A stretch of DNA of 64,000 bases, from the NCBI GenBank assembly GCA_002104945.1, contig MCFH01000033.1, positions 372,001-436,000 on the forward strand, given 5' to 3'. Shown here in pieces: positions 60,856-64,000 of this stretch (the first letter of the stretch is position 1; each line of letters opens with the position of its first letter). Under the pieces are notes generated by a model. The model saw nothing but the letters and a program-made list of their open reading frames with translations. It made no database searches and was not told where the DNA came from. Source of the DNA: Piromyces finnis. Lineage: Eukaryota > Neocallimastigomycota > Neocallimastigomycetes > Neocallimastigales > Neocallimastigaceae. The translations under genes and the position numbers were made by a program.

Positions 60856-63800
60856 TTTATATTGTTTATTTTTATAATAGTTTTCCTTTCTTTTTTACTA
60901 AAAATCATAATATATTATATATATATAAAGAATATTTTATTAATATACTATTATATTATTATTATTATTTTTTTATTCAAACATTAAATAAATAACTTTA
61001 CTATTAATTGATAATAAATAAATAATTAATATTTCATCTACAGAAATTAATAGAAATTTTATAATGCATTACTACTATTTATTATTAATTGTAATTATAT
61101 ATATAATATAATTATAAAAAAAAAAGTATCAAAAAATAATGATCGTATTAAAAATTTCAAAAATGAAATTATTTAATATATAATATATTAAAATAAATAG
61201 TAAATAAATATTATAAATGTTTGCCAGTTATTAGAATTTCATATTCTTTTATTCTTATGAGATAAACAAAAATATTAAAATATTACTATTTTTTATCATT
61301 TTGTTTCATTAATTAATACCACTAATGAATAAATTATATGAAATAACCAAATTGAATATATATATATAAAGCAGATGTTATATAAATTTTATTAACAAAA
61401 ATAACTTTTTTTTTTTAATTACCTTTTATTTTTCTTTTGTTTAATTTTATTTTAAATTTTCTTTTTTCTTTATTTTTTTTTAATTTTGAGATTTTTCCTG
61501 ATAAAAAACAACTTTGTCTATAATTAATTGTTATTATTCTATCTATTGTTAATAAATACTTTATAATAATTAAATCTATGCTTAATTAATTTAATACTTC
61601 CAAATAATTTATATAAAATGTGGAAATACAATTATTATAAAATATTATTATTAAAAAGTAAAGATGTAATATTTAACAAAATAATTATAAAAATAAATAT
61701 AACCAAATATAAAATTTCATATTTTTAATAATAATATTATAATTTAATCTATCATTATATATTAAATTTTGCAATACCAAATGTTTTTATAAATAAAAAT
61801 TAATTTTTTTTTTAATTAATTAATTAATAATAATAAGGATATTAAAAGAATGTATTAGTATACATTTGTATAAAATATTGTATTTAAAACGTTTTTATAT
61901 TTTTTTGTTAGTATAATACAATGGAATACAACCATTTTTAATCAAGTTTTTTTTTTATTATTGTAAATAGAAAAAAAGAATAGTAATAAATAGATATATA
62001 TTTAAAGATTTATATAATAAAAATAAAAAAAAATTGGTAATTAATATATATTAACTTTAATGATATCACATCATAAAAAATATGATATATGCTATATAAT
62101 TATTATTTTTGCCAAATTATTTTATAAGTGAATTATGAAAATATGCTTAGTACATTGAAATCGAAAATTATTAAAGAACATATTGTATGTAAAAAAAAAA
62201 AAGAAAATTTAAATAATATAAGAAAAATAAATATTTTTTGAATTAATAATTGTTTATGATCATTTTAAAAAATAAGATTATTTCGATTCTTTTAAATAAT
62301 ATTAATGAGTTATATATCGAATATGTATTTTTTTAATGTATTTTTATTTTTTATTATATAAATATAATAAATACAATAATAAACATAATATAATAATAAT
62401 AATAATAATAATAATAAGATGATGATGATGAAGAAGAAAAAAAGAATAATAATAAGAAAAAGAAAAAGAAGAAGAAGAAAAAAAAAAAAAAAAAGAATAG
62501 TAATAATAATAATTAGAATAATAAACATAATAATAATAAAAAGTATTTAAAAGATTAGCAACAAATGTAATTTTATTAATTCTATTATTTCATTATGTTA
62601 TTTTTTCTATAGTGAATATAATGAGATGTTAAACTTTTTAAAATGAAACATACTTTTTTTTTTTTTTAGAATAAGCAGTAACATCAATAATACTAATTGT
62701 AATTCCATTAACAGCAATCAAATAAAATTCTTCCCAAAATACAAAAATACAGAACTTACTTTTTTAATTTAAGATTTAATTTCAGTTTAACAAATGATAT
62801 ATTGTTATGTAATATATATATTATAATATATTAGAAAGGTATATCTATTAATTAAAAATTTAAAGGATAAAAATTTAATGCATCCATTTTTTAATTTCAT
62901 TTATTATTTTATAATATACATAAAATAAAATTAATTTATTTTATAATATATTATGTAATATATTCTGAAATATATCATTTTTTATTTAGTTATCAATTAC
63001 ATTTTTTTAATTTTTAATAATTATAAGCTTTTAAATAAAAAAGAGATAACTTTTTAAATTACAATATATATTTATATATTATAATATTATATTAAAATCA
63101 AATCTGTATATTTAATATGATAATAGTAATACATCCAAATAATAATATTTAATTATCTTATTAAATTCCTGTATAAATATATAATTTAAAAAAAAATCTT
63201 TTTTTTTTTTAAGAAGCACTTTTAATTTTTTTATTTATATTTATTATTTCCTCATTTTATAATATATATAATTATTATTCTATCTCTTACTTTCTGTCAA
63301 TAACTTTGGAGAAGAAATGTAATTGAATTGTTTATTATTATTTTATATTTAAATATATTAATAATATCTATAATAAATAAATAAATACATAAATATGAAG
63401 AAAAAAGATTTGTAAAAATTATTCTTGCCCAATTACAAATATATATTTTTTTAAAAAAGTCATATAATATATATATATATAAAAGAACAAATTGAAGGAA
63501 CAAAAAATATAAAAAATACAAAATACATATATATTTGAAATAGAAGAAATAAAAGAAATCATATTAATCAAGAAAACATAGATAATTAATAAATATATAA
63601 ATATATTGAAAACAGCTGTTTTTCATATTTACTTTACTATCAAAGTATTTTTTTTTTTTTTCGAAAATATAATGTTTTTATAAAATTTTTGAAAATGAAA
63701 TATTTATATATAAGTAAATATTATATTCAATAAAATAAGCAAACTTAAATTTTATGATCTAAAAAGCAATAATAGAATAAATATTTAATATTAGATAATA

Positions 63801-64000
63801 TGGTTTATTTATAAGCATTATATATTAATATAATACTTATATAGACTATTATATTATATTGTTTTATTATAGTTATAAACAGAAAAAAAAAATACAATTG
63901 TTTTTTAAATATAAAATAAAGCCATTATTATTTTATTTTATTCTTTTGTTTTTTTTTTTTTTTTCTAAAAAAAAAAAAAAATAAAAGGAATAGTATAAAA
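60856..64000. other. A/T-rich spacer to the right edge
   Basis: The first about 150 bases hold the OST1 promoter. The remainder is A/T sequence with homopolymers, an AAT run and an adjacent GAT/GAA-rich purine tract at about 62392-62520. The frames at 62310 and 63297 are low complexity. No gene supported. Confidence 0.55.

Overview
The window looks like nuclear DNA of an anaerobic gut fungus (Neocallimastigomycota). The evidence is a GH5 cellulase ending in two fungal dockerins, a secreted protein with seven CBM18 modules, a deacetylase carrying two CBM1 modules on Thr-rich linkers, spacers that are almost pure A/T with many homopolymers and AAT runs, and coding islands that stand out by composition. 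Genus cannot be decided from the sequence. No tRNA, rRNA or CRISPR array was recognised.

Layout: 1-966 (-) is the 5' part of a LINE that runs off the left edge. 1565-1857 holds GC-richer structured repeats. 2456-3694 (-) is the seven-module CBM18 protein. A gene-poor 9.4 kb A/T desert follows. 13073-15989 (+) is a three-exon Agd3-like polysaccharide deacetylase (CE18 type), and 27905-30775 (+) is an intronless paralogue with two CBM1 modules. Between them lie a head-to-tail array of LINE copies (16664-23100), two of them internally deleted and one nearly full length, and a three-exon HAD phosphatase (23695-25026). 31141-31569 is a 145-bp tandem array with nested inverted repeats. Next come an unrecognised acidic one-helix membrane protein (33658-34923), a PCL-like cyclin (39684-41105), and an Asn-rich nuclear-type protein with a possible p53/Rel-like immunoglobulin-fold domain (42883-44730, -). 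The dockerin cellulase is at 46630-48003 (-). A 23-exon gene for the CAF-1 large subunit spans 49886-55614 (-), followed by a two-exon RIB2-like deaminase (56991-57915, +) and a six-exon OST1/ribophorin I gene (58386-60855, -). The last 3 kb is empty A/T spacer.

Functionally the window mixes secreted polysaccharide-active and polysaccharide-binding proteins (GH5-dockerin, CE18 pair, CBM18) with housekeeping genes (CAF-1, OST1, deaminase, HAD phosphatase, cyclin). The secreted-enzyme genes have few or no introns, while CAF-1 and OST1 are intron-rich with short introns of about 80-150 bases. Exon models were built by hand from GT/AG sites, reading phase and family similarity, without transcript data. 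Intron positions are therefore strong inferences, not observations.
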